A stretch of 18,929 nucleotides of DNA from UBA60 sp964587885 (GTDB taxonomy: Archaea > Thermoplasmatota > Poseidoniia > Poseidoniales > Poseidoniaceae), in NCBI GenBank assembly GCA_964587885.1, contig CAZPME010000034.1:1-18929 (forward strand). The letters are read 5' to 3'. Below, piece after piece: positions 5,868 to 15,400 of the stretch. A model generated the notes under the pieces. It made no database searches and was not told where the DNA came from. It was given only the letters and a program-made list of their open reading frames with translations. Every line of letters begins with the position of its first letter. Within the stretch, counting starts at the first letter, position 1. The position numbers and the translations under genes are program-made.

Positions 5868-8800
5868 ATGCGAAGACATAAGTCCCTGCTACTAACCTTA
5901 TTGATGATAACCTCGACTTTGGTCGGTTTTGCTGCCGTTCCAGCGTCTGCTGATGAAATTACAAATGGAGTCGACGTGTCTGATGATTCGGCCACACCTG
6001 AACAAATACCGCTATCAAATACTTGGTATGAAGGAAATTTGAGTGGTACAGATGACCAATATGACTACTACAAGTACGTAGTCAACGCTGCCGATACTTT
6101 GGTAATTACAGTGGTTGCTGGAGATGAGGCGGTTGAATTTGGCTACCAACTCTATTCTGATGCTCAGCAATCTTACTTGCCAGAAGTTAAAGGAGTTGTG
6201 AATGCTTTTGGTTATGCAGTTTGGGACGTCTATAATTCAGAGACTACAACCTCTTCAAATCCGATAAAGATGTATTTCAATGATACAGTTTCAGTAGATA
6301 CCAATGCAGTCAACGATTATTGCTTTCGCGTAATACATTTGTCAAATAATGCGTGGCAAAACAATGCAGATTGTAGTTTCAATACTGCTCCCTCAATACC
6401 GACTGTCACTACTACAGGTGATCCATCTGGCGGCGGTACAATTGATATCGGTTGGACAACAACCGGATACGTAACTGGCATCAAAGTAGATATTTCGGTT
6501 GATGGTGGAGATGTATGGCATCCTTGGGCAGGTGGGGTTACATACACCAATAATGAATCATCACTTACAATTCCAGTACCTAGATTCAGTACCGAAAATG
6601 CAGTAGTTAGGATTTCAGATAGCACCTATTCCACTAGTTCTGCGAATGGAAAGAGTGACTATTTTTCGATTGCCTGGTCTGGTGCCGGCTCTGATTGTGG
6701 AGATTTTGGCGGTAAGGTTGGTCCTGCATACGATTCTACTACATCTTACATGGCCTTAGATGTGGTCGAATACCCTGCAGGTGGTGGGATGTATTGGATG
6801 GCGATGAGCGACTTCCTTAGTACAGTTCCTAGTTCGACCGATGTGAATTGGAGCGGACCGTGTAACTGTACAGAGATATCTTTTGTTACTGGTAATCAAG
6901 TTTCGTGGGATGTCAATGACCCTTATCATCCGTGGGATGTTGTGGTTCATAATGGCCAAATTTGGATTTCAAATATGAATGAAAATACCTACGAGCCTGT
7001 GGTCGGAGACCCATATGGCCTCGGTATCGATCCATGGATTCTATGCGACAACACCTCAAGTTCTGGCGGTGGTGGCACTGATGGCGGTTGCACGTATGAA
7101 GATGCGGCTCAATACAACGGCTATGGTGGACCAGTATGGAATAATGGTGACTCTACAACAACTGGAAGTATCTACGAGTATCCTGCTAACTCCGGAGAAT
7201 TCTGGATAGCAACTGTGGACCTATCCAGCGCGCCAGCACCTGATAGTGCTGGTGGGCCAGAGGCCTGGGAAGGATCGTGCAATTGTTCAGAAATATGGAA
7301 CGCTGCAGGAACTCCTACTTATGACGCGACTCAAAATTACAACCAGTGGTTCATTTTGGAACACCCTTCAGGTTCTGGAAATCTTTGGATTACCCCAACC
7401 AGTTCGATTGCTGGAGAGGAACCTGGCATGAGTAATGATGTGTGGAGGTTGTGTGGTAACCACACCACAACTGGTGGCGGTGATGTACCTGGTGATGGGG
7501 GTTGTCCTGGAGAAACTGCAGCATCGTTCAATGGTTATGGAGGTCCATTGTGGGTTGCTAATCAAGCCTATGCAGCATCTTCAATTGTAGAGTGGCCAGC
7601 TGCCTCTGGCGAGTTTTGGAAAGCGAAGGTTGGAGTAAGTGCTGGCAGTTCTCAACCAGATAACAATGCAGATTGGCTAGGAGCATGTAATTGTAGTGAG
7701 ATTTGGACTTATTCAAGTGATGTTTGGTCAGCCAGTGGTCAATATGATTGGAGCCAAATTGTTGAGCATAATGGGGATCTTTACATCTCTTTAGTTTACC
7801 AAAATCAAAACTCTGAACCTGGAAAGAGTGACAAAACTTGGAGAATTTGTGGTGGTGCGGAACCATCCCCCTGTGATCGAGCAAATGGATTTGCAGGCCC
7901 TTGGTATGATCAGTCTCAACATTCTTACCAAGAAAATGATGTTGTTGAGTATCCTGCTGGAACTGGAATCTATTATGTTAGCACATTTGACGGAAATACA
8001 GCCCATCCAAATGATGGTGAGTTACGTGGCTGGGTAAGGTGTAATTGCAGTGAACTATGGGATGGGACTCAATATACAGCCGGAACGATTTATTCAGAGT
8101 ACAAGATTGTTGAAAATGGCGGCACCCTCTACATTAGAACCGCTGCCGGCCATCTAATGTCTTCAGACCCGGCTCCACCTCATCGATGGTATTGGCGAAC
8201 ATGCGAGCCTGGCTACTGTCAGCCACTCATTTTCCCATGGAGTCAAGGTTGGGCCAATAGTGGTCTATACGATGAAGGGGTAGTAGTGCGAGAGTCTTGG
8301 TTCTCAAATGTCAAATGGCGCTCTTTAGTTGATGACAACACAAATCCACTACCAACCGGAGCGTTTACCCCACTTGGTAATTCTAACGGCTGGGAGAGGT
8401 GCAAGGTTAGGATTGAATGGGACATTTACGACCCTGCTGACGTGAGACCTCCAGAAGGAGGAGTATCTGATGTATACAATTCCAGTATACATAGTAAGAT
8501 AAGGTCTGGTTCAACAATTTACATCTATCAAGATGATTCAAGTTTGGCAAGATACTACCTACTAGTCAAGAATGGATTCAATGATTACGATTGTGTAGGT
8601 CCATGTGTAGATCCTAATACTGGCTCCCCGCATTCATGTGCTTGGGGTAGCGCTCCAATGTCTAAGTGTGGAGTAGGTTCAGCATTATCTGATACAGCTG
8701 AGTTGTTAGATGTACAATCATATCCAGGTATGAATTGTGATGAATTTGATACCACCATGTTTGAAGAAGGCAACATAGCAGTTTGTGTAGGTGGAACAGT

Positions 8801-9797
8801 AGTCACTGGCGGAGAATCCGGTAGTGGCGGTTGCTGGACTGAAAACGGTGGTCTAATGTGGATGGATAATTGTACTGCTACTGATTATGGTAACACTCTG
8901 AGTATTACACACCCACTTCCTGTAGTCACTGGTACATGCGATTATGCTAGTTTAGAGATGGCTGATATCATGATTGAGGGAAGCACATCTTCTACAGAAT
9001 GTGGTGCGATGATGATCATTCCAATTGATGACAATGCGACTGAAGGCATGGTTACCGATGTTGACGGTCACCTGCTGGTCGAGAACACCGGCATGGTTAC
9101 TGATGGTGATAATGAATATGGAATGGCTTACAAATTTACATTTGAAAACCAATCGTACTATGCATTCAATTTCGTTGGATTAACTTGTGGTGCATTGGAA
9201 TTCCCTATAACCGAATGGCGATGCACTGACTCAGTCGTTGAGCGAATGGCGGATTCGAGTACTACAGCAGCCGGTGTAGATACCACGCCCCGAATTTCAT
9301 TGTGGCCAGGTAAAGTCAATCAACACAACCTCAATGGGATTTGGATGACTGACCCCGATGGCAAATCAGGTGGTCACCCCAATTCCAATTATCCCAATGA
9401 TTACGGTGGAATGGAACTGGAATACTGTCAGAAGTTTTGGCCGGAGACCACATCGGTATTCAAGCGGGCTGAAAAGGAAACAATCACCTTTTACACTGCA
9501 GGAAATACCCATGCTTACGAATCAACCAAAGATGTTTGGGAGTGCGTACAACCTGAAGAGAATGAAACCGTAGGCAATTGGCAGGACGCTGATGGTGATG
9601 GAGTTCCAGATGAATGGGACGACTGTCCAGATTCTGGTTCTGATACTATGACCGACAATAAGGGCTGTACTCCAGAAGATATCAAGGATGCAGCATCTGA
9701 TGAAGGTGGCTATGTTCCTGCAGTAGGTATTGCTGGGGTCATGGCATCGATGTTTGCAGCATTGTTTATCACTCGCCGCAGACTCAATGGCGCTTGA
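5868..9797 (+). CDS. Large secreted, C-terminally anchored surface protein with nine carbohydrate-binding-like modules
   Basis: A 1309-residue exported protein. Residues 1-28 are a clear Sec signal peptide (MRRHKS start, hydrophobic core, VPASA before DE). Residues about 48-155 resemble a PPC-like beta domain (YEGNLSGTDDQYDYYKYVV). Residues about 175-268 look like an Ig/FN3-like domain (GWTTTGYVTGIKVDISVDGG). Residues 277-779 hold four pairs of roughly 50-60-residue modules of CBM5/12-like type (VVEYPAGGGMYW...; GEEPGMSNDVWRLCGN), each pair with four regularly placed cysteines, and a ninth half-unit lies at 784-845. A Cys-rich region (909-1227) follows, then a thrombospondin-3-like calcium motif (DADGDGVPDEWDDCPDSG, 1240-1257) and a final membrane helix (about 1282-1302) ending RRRL. 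Probable role: binding or display of polysaccharide at the cell surface. No catalytic domain is recognised. A short gap to the next ORF suggests no separate promoter there. Confidence 0.88.
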   Translation: MRRHKSLLLTLLMITSTLVGFAAVPASADEITNGVDVSDDSATPEQIPLSNTWYEGNLSGTDDQYDYYKYVVNAADTLVITVVAGDEAVEFGYQLYSDAQQSYLPEVKGVVNAFGYAVWDVYNSETTTSSNPIKMYFNDTVSVDTNAVNDYCFRVIHLSNNAWQNNADCSFNTAPSIPTVTTTGDPSGGGTIDIGWTTTGYVTGIKVDISVDGGDVWHPWAGGVTYTNNESSLTIPVPRFSTENAVVRISDSTYSTSSANGKSDYFSIAWSGAGSDCGDFGGKVGPAYDSTTSYMALDVVEYPAGGGMYWMAMSDFLSTVPSSTDVNWSGPCNCTEISFVTGNQVSWDVNDPYHPWDVVVHNGQIWISNMNENTYEPVVGDPYGLGIDPWILCDNTSSSGGGGTDGGCTYEDAAQYNGYGGPVWNNGDSTTTGSIYEYPANSGEFWIATVDLSSAPAPDSAGGPEAWEGSCNCSEIWNAAGTPTYDATQNYNQWFILEHPSGSGNLWITPTSSIAGEEPGMSNDVWRLCGNHTTTGGGDVPGDGGCPGETAASFNGYGGPLWVANQAYAASSIVEWPAASGEFWKAKVGVSAGSSQPDNNADWLGACNCSEIWTYSSDVWSASGQYDWSQIVEHNGDLYISLVYQNQNSEPGKSDKTWRICGGAEPSPCDRANGFAGPWYDQSQHSYQENDVVEYPAGTGIYYVSTFDGNTAHPNDGELRGWVRCNCSELWDGTQYTAGTIYSEYKIVENGGTLYIRTAAGHLMSSDPAPPHRWYWRTCEPGYCQPLIFPWSQGWANSGLYDEGVVVRESWFSNVKWRSLVDDNTNPLPTGAFTPLGNSNGWERCKVRIEWDIYDPADVRPPEGGVSDVYNSSIHSKIRSGSTIYIYQDDSSLARYYLLVKNGFNDYDCVGPCVDPNTGSPHSCAWGSAPMSKCGVGSALSDTAELLDVQSYPGMNCDEFDTTMFEEGNIAVCVGGTVVTGGESGSGGCWTENGGLMWMDNCTATDYGNTLSITHPLPVVTGTCDYASLEMADIMIEGSTSSTECGAMMIIPIDDNATEGMVTDVDGHLLVENTGMVTDGDNEYGMAYKFTFENQSYYAFNFVGLTCGALEFPITEWRCTDSVVERMADSSTTAAGVDTTPRISLWPGKVNQHNLNGIWMTDPDGKSGGHPNSNYPNDYGGMELEYCQKFWPETTSVFKRAEKETITFYTAGNTHAYESTKDVWECVQPEENETVGNWQDADGDGVPDEWDDCPDSGSDTMTDNKGCTPEDIKDAASDEGGYVPAVGIAGVMASMFAALFITRRRLNGA
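6693..8402 (+). repeat. Coding repeat: tandem alternating A/B modules of the surface protein
   Basis: Four A/B pairs with first cysteines at residues 277, 408, 546 and 669 repeat at 115-138-residue intervals, followed by a lone A-like module starting at C784. A-modules contain an EYPA or EWPA strand and end CNC(S/T)E(I/L), while B-modules contain (V)EHxGxLW/YI and end W(R/I)xC. Module sequences have diverged, so the repetition is clear at protein level and weak at DNA level, which points to old rather than recent duplication. Confidence 0.8.
9585..9668 (+). other. Thrombospondin-3-like calcium-binding repeat (coding segment)
   Basis: This segment encodes DADGDGVPDEWDDCPDSG and a closing NKGC. 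The DxDxDGxxDxxDxC pattern is the calcium-binding loop of thrombospondin type 3 repeats, common just before the membrane anchor of archaeal and bacterial surface proteins. It probably acts as a rigid, calcium-stiffened stalk between the modules and the anchor helix. Confidence 0.75.
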
Positions 9798-9805
9798 CGG
9801 TGGCA

Positions 9806-10801
9806 ATGGGAATCGAAATACGTAAGATTCTCGCCGATTGCGACCTCGATGGTCTCATCGCTGCTGCGGTCTTGAGGACTGTATTTCCCGATGCCGCAGT
9901 TCGCTGGGGCCATCCGGCTGAATTGCGCTCGGGAACGCATGATGATTGGATAGATACAAGCACAGCAATTTGTGATTTACCATTCCACCCAAATTGTGGA
10001 TTATACCTTGACCACCATGCAACCAACCGCCCCTCACCAACTGAGCAAGAAAGTTTTGAGGCCAGAGGCGGGATTTGCCAATGGGAAGACAAGCCTTCGG
10101 CGGCGCGGGTCGCTTATGACCTGTATCTAGAGGATAATGATCTCTCACATCTTACTCCGCTGATGTCGATGGTCGATGCTTTGGATAGTGGGGGGATCAC
10201 TCGTGAACAGTTATTTTCAGATGACCCCGTACTGTGGTTATCGAAAACAGTCTCACTGACTGATAGTGAATACACCAATAGTTTGCTTGACTGGTTGGCT
10301 GGAGGTAGGGCTCTCGCCGAGATAATGGATGAGCCATCTGTGGTTGAGCGAATAACCTCCATGAAGCAAGAGTCGGCGCAAATTCGCGCCGCCTTAAATG
10401 AGTATGGTGAAGTAGTCGACCGTCTTGCAGTAGTACGCTTTGATGATTCGGGATTGCGCACCAATGGTTACCTTGTGACCGCTCACTTTGGCAATGATTG
10501 TGATGCCTGTCTTATCGTTCATGGATGGTCGGATGGTGAGGTTGGAAATCATGACCGCCCACCTTTGGGAGCATCATTTTACAGTAATTCCTTCCTTCAT
10601 CACAATGGTGCTGGTGTGATGGATTTGACCGAGATGGCAATGCAGTTCGATTCTACTGGCGGTGGTCATGCAAATGCTTGTGGTTGTCGCATCCAGGCTC
10701 TTGATGAAAACGGAATCGTTACCCAGAGAGACGTTAGCAACTCTGATGTCGAGCGCAATATCAAAGGCTGGTTAGAGACTTGGCGAAAACATACGATGTG
10801 A
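9806..10801 (+). CDS. DHH-family phosphoesterase (nanoRNase/RecJ-like)
   Basis: A 331-residue member of the DHH superfamily, manganese-dependent enzymes that cleave short oligonucleotides, pAp or cyclic-dinucleotide products. From the ATG at 9806, motif I is ILADCDLDGLIAAA (8-21, aspartates 11, 13 and 15), motif II is the CDLP turn (56-59), motif III is LDHHATN (68-74), and VDAL lies at about 123. The C-terminal DHHA1 subdomain ends with TGGGHANACGCRI (284-296), the family GGGHxxAAG motif. The frame is open from a TTG at 9794 overlapping the previous stop, but the ATG is the first convincing start and its N-terminus fits the family. It follows the surface-protein gene by only 8 bp and precedes pirin by 1 bp, so the three may be co-transcribed. 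The exact substrate cannot be told from sequence. Confidence 0.88.
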   Translation: MGIEIRKILADCDLDGLIAAAVLRTVFPDAAVRWGHPAELRSGTHDDWIDTSTAICDLPFHPNCGLYLDHHATNRPSPTEQESFEARGGICQWEDKPSAARVAYDLYLEDNDLSHLTPLMSMVDALDSGGITREQLFSDDPVLWLSKTVSLTDSEYTNSLLDWLAGGRALAEIMDEPSVVERITSMKQESAQIRAALNEYGEVVDRLAVVRFDDSGLRTNGYLVTAHFGNDCDACLIVHGWSDGEVGNHDRPPLGASFYSNSFLHHNGAGVMDLTEMAMQFDSTGGGHANACGCRIQALDENGIVTQRDVSNSDVERNIKGWLETWRKHTM

Positions 10802-10802
10802 T

Positions 10803-11660
10803 ATGATGGTAGAAAGACAGGTCTCTCGTATTCTTCCAACTGAGCAGAAATTGGAAGGTGGCGGTTTTCCCGTTCGCCGGCCGTTCCCTATCGTCGGTAT
10901 GAGCCATATTGACCCGTTTTTATTACTCGATGAAATGGGACCGGTGGATTGGGCGCCACATGCGGCAATCGGTGCACCAGAGCACCCTCACCGCGGCTTT
11001 GAGACTGTCACATATGTCTTACAAGGTGAGATGGAGCATCGCGATTCGTCGGGAAATTTCGGCAAATTATCCCCCGGTGATGTGCAATGGATGACTGCAG
11101 GAAGTGGAATAATTCACAGTGAATTACCTAGTGAGGAATTTCTCCGCACCGGAGGGGTAATGCACGGATTTCAATTATGGGTGAATTTACCGGCTAAAGA
11201 TAAGATGATGGCGCCGCGTTACCAAGATATCCATTCTAGCGATATTCCCGAAGTGGATTCGGATGATGGGCTGGTACAGGCGAGGGTTATCGCCGGCCAG
11301 TGTATGGGTGTTAGTGCGGTCATTGACACGGTAATTCCGATAACTTATCTCCACTTGACTTTCAAGCGTGGTGCTGAGATGAGACAGAATATTGATGCCG
11401 GTCAAAACTGCGTTCTGTATTGTTTTTCTGGAACGATAAAGGTTGACGAGATCGAAATATGTGATGGGGAAATGGCGGTGCTAAGTGATGGAGATGAAGT
11501 GGTTATTGCTCACTCAGGTGAAGGGGTTGCCGAATTCCTATTGTTGTCAGGCGAACCTACTAACGAGTCCGTGTCTAGGTATGGGCCCTTTGTGATGAAT
11601 ACACAAAGAGAAATCATGCAGGCGATAAACGACTTCCAAAATGGCACTTTAGTAGCATGA
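10803..11660 (+). CDS. Pirin-family cupin protein
   Basis: Pirins are bicupin, metal-binding proteins. Some oxidise flavonols such as quercetin and others act as redox or transcription cofactors, and the archaeal role is unknown. The N-terminal cupin has the full metal set: H61 and H63 in PEHPHRGFETVTYVLQGE (59-76), and H105 and E107 in SGIIHSELP (101-109). The opening GGGFPVRRPFPIVGMSHIDP and DPFLLLDEMGP are classic pirin. The C-terminal cupin (about 165-285) lacks the ligands, as usual. The length (285) matches the family. The ATG comes one base after the stop of the DHH gene, and a second ATG follows at once. The gene ends convergently with the four-helix membrane protein gene, 64 bp away. 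Confidence 0.92.
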   Translation: MMVERQVSRILPTEQKLEGGGFPVRRPFPIVGMSHIDPFLLLDEMGPVDWAPHAAIGAPEHPHRGFETVTYVLQGEMEHRDSSGNFGKLSPGDVQWMTAGSGIIHSELPSEEFLRTGGVMHGFQLWVNLPAKDKMMAPRYQDIHSSDIPEVDSDDGLVQARVIAGQCMGVSAVIDTVIPITYLHLTFKRGAEMRQNIDAGQNCVLYCFSGTIKVDEIEICDGEMAVLSDGDEVVIAHSGEGVAEFLLLSGEPTNESVSRYGPFVMNTQREIMQAINDFQNGTLVA

Positions 11661-11724
11661 GTCGAGAGTAAGTCTTTGGATTGTGATCTACTGCTTATGT
11701 AGAGGGTTAGAAGAGGAATGAGTT

Positions 11725-12195
11725 TCATAACACGTTGAAGATGTATAGAAAACCGATGAATGCGTGAATACAGCCAATGATAATGATAATGTCAGCGGCT
11801 CGTCCATGCTTGGTTTTGGTCAAAGCCCACTTCTCTCCAGCCTCGCGCTGAGCGACGACTTTTCGGCCGTAATTCCAAGTTATGTAAAGCAGGATACTAC
11901 CTATCAGTCCGGTTGCACCATGCACCGATGTTGGCAATAATTCTGCGGTCCAATCGCCGTTTTGAGCTCCGCGCCAAGCATTAGCGATGAATGCGATAGC
12001 GATTACTAATAGTAGAGCGGGAAATATTCTCTGACCCCACACTTCGTGTGAATCAAGTGCGCTTTTTCGGGTATCGCCGTGTAATTCATGACCGAGTTTC
12101 TTCCATGAATATTGGCGAAATAGCCAACGCAATAAGATTAGCGCGGCGAGGGGGTGAGCAAGCAAAATAACCGCTCTCAACACATCCACTGCCAT
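11725..12195 (-). CDS. Four-helix membrane protein with possible heme-binding histidines
   Basis: The 156-residue product has membrane helices at about 5-25, 56-75, 90-108 and 132-152. Histidines lie in or next to the membrane in helix 1 (H14, in LLAHPLAALIL), at the head of helix 3 (H92, VHGATGLIG) and around helix 4 (H130, KHGRAAD, and H144, CIHAFIGF). This layout is like DUF4079-type and other small b-type cytochrome-like membrane proteins, where such pairs bind heme. That reading is an inference, as I cannot align it to a named family with certainty. The loop between helices 1 and 2 carries H36, H39 and H50 and is basic. It is a single minus-strand gene with an ATG start and no obvious ribosome binding site, and it converges on pirin. 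Confidence 0.75.
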   Translation of the reverse strand: MAVDVLRAVILLAHPLAALILLRWLFRQYSWKKLGHELHGDTRKSALDSHEVWGQRIFPALLLVIAIAFIANAWRGAQNGDWTAELLPTSVHGATGLIGSILLYITWNYGRKVVAQREAGEKWALTKTKHGRAADIIIIIGCIHAFIGFLYIFNVL

Positions 12196-12270
12196 CGTTG
12201 TGCGCTATCGTTTCTACTCATTGACCTTTGGCTAACCGGAAGTGGTTACGGTGTTGTAAGAACGATGCGT

Positions 12271-12444
12271 TCATAGGGAGAGGGGCAGGCGCAAACTCGT
12301 GCGCTCCTCGTCCGAGAAGAATCTGCGTCTCAGTTTGAACGCGGTCGCTGATTTGCCGCAGTCGAAGCGGGTACGGGTCGTGAGTGGCAAATCCTCATGG
12401 AAAGTTCTTTCCCCATCTTGGCAAGGTTTACTCATCGTCGCCAT
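12271..12444 (-). CDS. Possible 57-residue basic protein
   Basis: On the minus strand an ATG at 12444 (second ATG at 12435) is preceded by GGAG with eight-base spacing (12453-12456). It opens a 57-codon frame reading MATMSKPCQDGERTFHEDL, then TRTRFDCGKSATAFKLRRRF, and ending SLRLPLSL. It is basic, with two cysteines, and belongs to no family I recognise. The region is richer in GC than its surroundings, and the opposite frame could instead extend the PIN-protein gene from a GTG at 12299. I favour the minus-strand reading because of its ribosome binding site and because it leaves an ordinary divergent gap of 49 bp before the ATG cluster of the PIN gene. Confidence is modest. Confidence 0.4.
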   Translation of the reverse strand: MATMSKPCQDGERTFHEDLPLTTRTRFDCGKSATAFKLRRRFFSDEERTSLRLPLSL

Positions 12445-12493
12445 CCAAGAAACTCCAATTCCTGATTCTGAATCCTCAACATCATCCTCTCCG

Positions 12494-15400
12494 ATGATGA
12501 TGCGCAACCGAAAAATTGGCCGTCGTGGCGGTAAGGCACGACACGGAAATCCATTAACTGAGAGATTAGAATCGGTGGATGAACTGATAGGGTCGAATTC
12601 ACCTGCACCTTATCGATTGGCCAGTTTTCTTACCCACAAGACCTTGAAGGCTGAAACTTGGGATTCGGGCTTAGACGGTTTGATTGAAGAACTTCGGCAG
12701 GAGTGCATGAAGGGAGTCCATCCAGTATGGGGTGAAATGGCTGAGAAAACTCCAATATTGGCGCAATTTGCTGCCTTTCCGGTACTTGAAGTAGAGGAAA
12801 GTGAAGCTGAAATAACCCTTGAGTGGATTGAAATAGCGAGAATTGATCCTGCCGATAGCAAGGCTTTGGGACAATTACTTTCCCAACCTTTCCCGATTGA
12901 ATTATCGGCGGCAAATCAGGTTGAAATTCGTCGCTTAGCCACCGGATTGTCTCGTAAGAAGCGAAGTTTAGAATGGTTACAATCCAATGTAAATCCAATC
13001 CTTCTTGAGATGGAATCGCAAGAGAAAATCCTCAGTGCGTTATTGTTGGTTGCTCTTGGCGATGAACGTAGTGAGCAGTGCTTATCTGAAGTGGCAACAG
13101 ACATACCTGTGGCTACTGAATTGGTTGGCGACCTATTGCTATTGATGGCATTACGAAATGGCGGCGAAATCGCATGGCCACGAGCCTTGAAACTCCCGGC
13201 TCTAACCCCGCTTGAACAAGCAATAACTACTGAATCTTGGTCACAATTAGGACTTGAACTTGGCCGTACTCTAGCCCTTGAGCAACTTGAGCAAGGTAAA
13301 GAATGGCTTGACCAAAATGGCATAGATAATAGCGGCCTAGATTGGAGTTTAGTCGTGGTATATTCACAAACAGGTGAGGAAGAAAAAGCCCGTACAATCC
13401 TCTCTGGGCTAAAAATCACCCGAAATGAGCATTTTGAAATCGCTCGTTCAATAAGTGAAGGTGGGGAGTTGGATGGAGCATGGATGGAAGAACAAATTGA
13501 GGATTTTTCGGCTCTACAATTATCTTCCTTGGTCGAGGATGATAGTGGCGAGACAGGTTTCCGTATTCGAGCCGCGGAATTGTTGTTTGAAAAATCGCCG
13601 AGCCATTGGCGAGATTCACTTGAAATGTTAATTCCGATATTTGTAAGTGAATCTGCGATTGAAAAACTAACTGAAGCCCTCCAGGCGGTTGAAAATGCGG
13701 CATTGGAGTATCCTTGGGAAGTCATTTTAGTTCACCATCTTCATCCAGCAACCGCTTCTGAAGAGGTTGGTCAATGGCTGCAGGAAACCCACGAAGATGC
13801 TGTAAATTATTACGAAGATTCTGCAGCATCTAGGGCATTATCGGAATTGTCGATAACCTTGTTGAGATTATTAGAAGGCTCAAATATTGATATGGCGATT
13901 ATCGCCGGTGTCCTTTCCAAGGATGGATTCAAGGCCTTCAAACAATGTTGCCACTCGCTAGAAGAATCGAATATGATGCTGCGTGAAAGCGAATTGTCTA
14001 AGGTTGTAGATGGGGTTGCACAAGCTAACATTTCTATTATTGAAAGAAAATTGTTTGATAGTGTGGTTGAAAATGCCACTCTCAACCGTGCCGCTTTTGA
14101 CATGCAGAGAGATGAAGAGGATGGCGATGCCGACCGAATTGAGAATTTAGTCGACGGTCAGGATATACGTCATCAGTTACTGTTGGCGATTCAAGAAATG
14201 GTACTAGAACATTATATTGCAGTACCTTCGCTTATTCCATGGTACCAAGACCATGCCCCGACCTCGGTAAATCACCTACTGGCTCGAGCTGCGGTTGCCG
14301 CTCGTAATGGTGAGTGGCAAGAGGCTGGTAGAATCTATTCTCAAGCTGGTAATCGTCATGATGTATTGGAATTTGACCAGTGTACATCGTTATTGCGTAC
14401 CAGTTTGATTCATTTTGCCCACGCAAAAAGTTGGAAAGAAGCGAGCAACGTGCTGAAAAATAATGCCGAATTATCTCCATCGCTCACACCGCGCTTCAAA
14501 TTGTATTTACAGGTGCAATTTTTGGCATCATCTGGCCAAAATGATGCGGCTACAAATTTGTTATTGGAAGATAGTAAAATTGATGTTGAAGGTGAGATTT
14601 ACAATGATGATAACGAATTGGAAAGCCGAATGTTCATTGAACCTTCGTTAGAACATCTCGACCGATTAATGGGTTACCCCATTTCTCGTAATCTACCTGT
14701 AGAACCGTTTCAAGGTCGAGTTCGAGCGGCGATGCGAAATTGCGAAAAGCAGAGTAATCGCCGCCGACGTAGCAAGCCATCTGAAGTTGAGCGCTCTTAC
14801 AATGAATTGTTGCGGGCAGGAGACATAGAAGGGTTGTACGCCTTGGCATCTGAACAATCAGAAATAGACCATTTACGTGGACTAGCCCTACTTGATCGAG
14901 CAATACATAGTAGGCAAATCCTTTCTCACAAGGTCAAGATGTTGAAGAATTCAATGCTAAGTTTGTATCAGCGTCATAGTGAAGGTCTAGCAGTTTATGA
15001 CCGTCGCTTATTGCGTAATCTTTCATTACAAAATCTAGTTATTGTCGACACCAATATTCTCATTGATGCACTACAAAGGCGGCTTGCCCTTGCGCTGGAA
15101 ATGAGCAGCGACATCCGTCTTGATTTAGTCGGACATCGTCATTTTCACCATATGTTGTTGCATTTTGCCAATGAAAAGAAAATTGCCCTTCATGTCACTA
15201 CTGCAGCCGAGCAAGAATTACACGCGTTTTGTAAGAAAAATGACCGGTTACGCGCACTTTTCAAGGGGATGCATATCAGTGCCCAAAGTTGGAAGGATGA
15301 GACTAGCAAGGAAAAAATTGCCTTCCTAATCAAGGGGATCCTCAAGGATTTCAACACTTGGAGAGTCCCACGAAGAGTACCAGTCCACAAGAAGATAGAA

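Noticed and set aside
12200..12500. GC-richer stretch as a structural RNA such as RNase P or SRP RNA
   Set aside because: I looked for the conserved RNase P and SRP core motifs and saw none convincingly. The overlapping open frames explain the composition as well. A covariance-model search would settle it.
12916..13725. 269-codon open frame on the minus strand
   Set aside because: Antisense to the helical region of the PIN protein. Its Ser/Arg/Asn-rich composition is what the opposite strand of Leu/Glu-rich codons produces.
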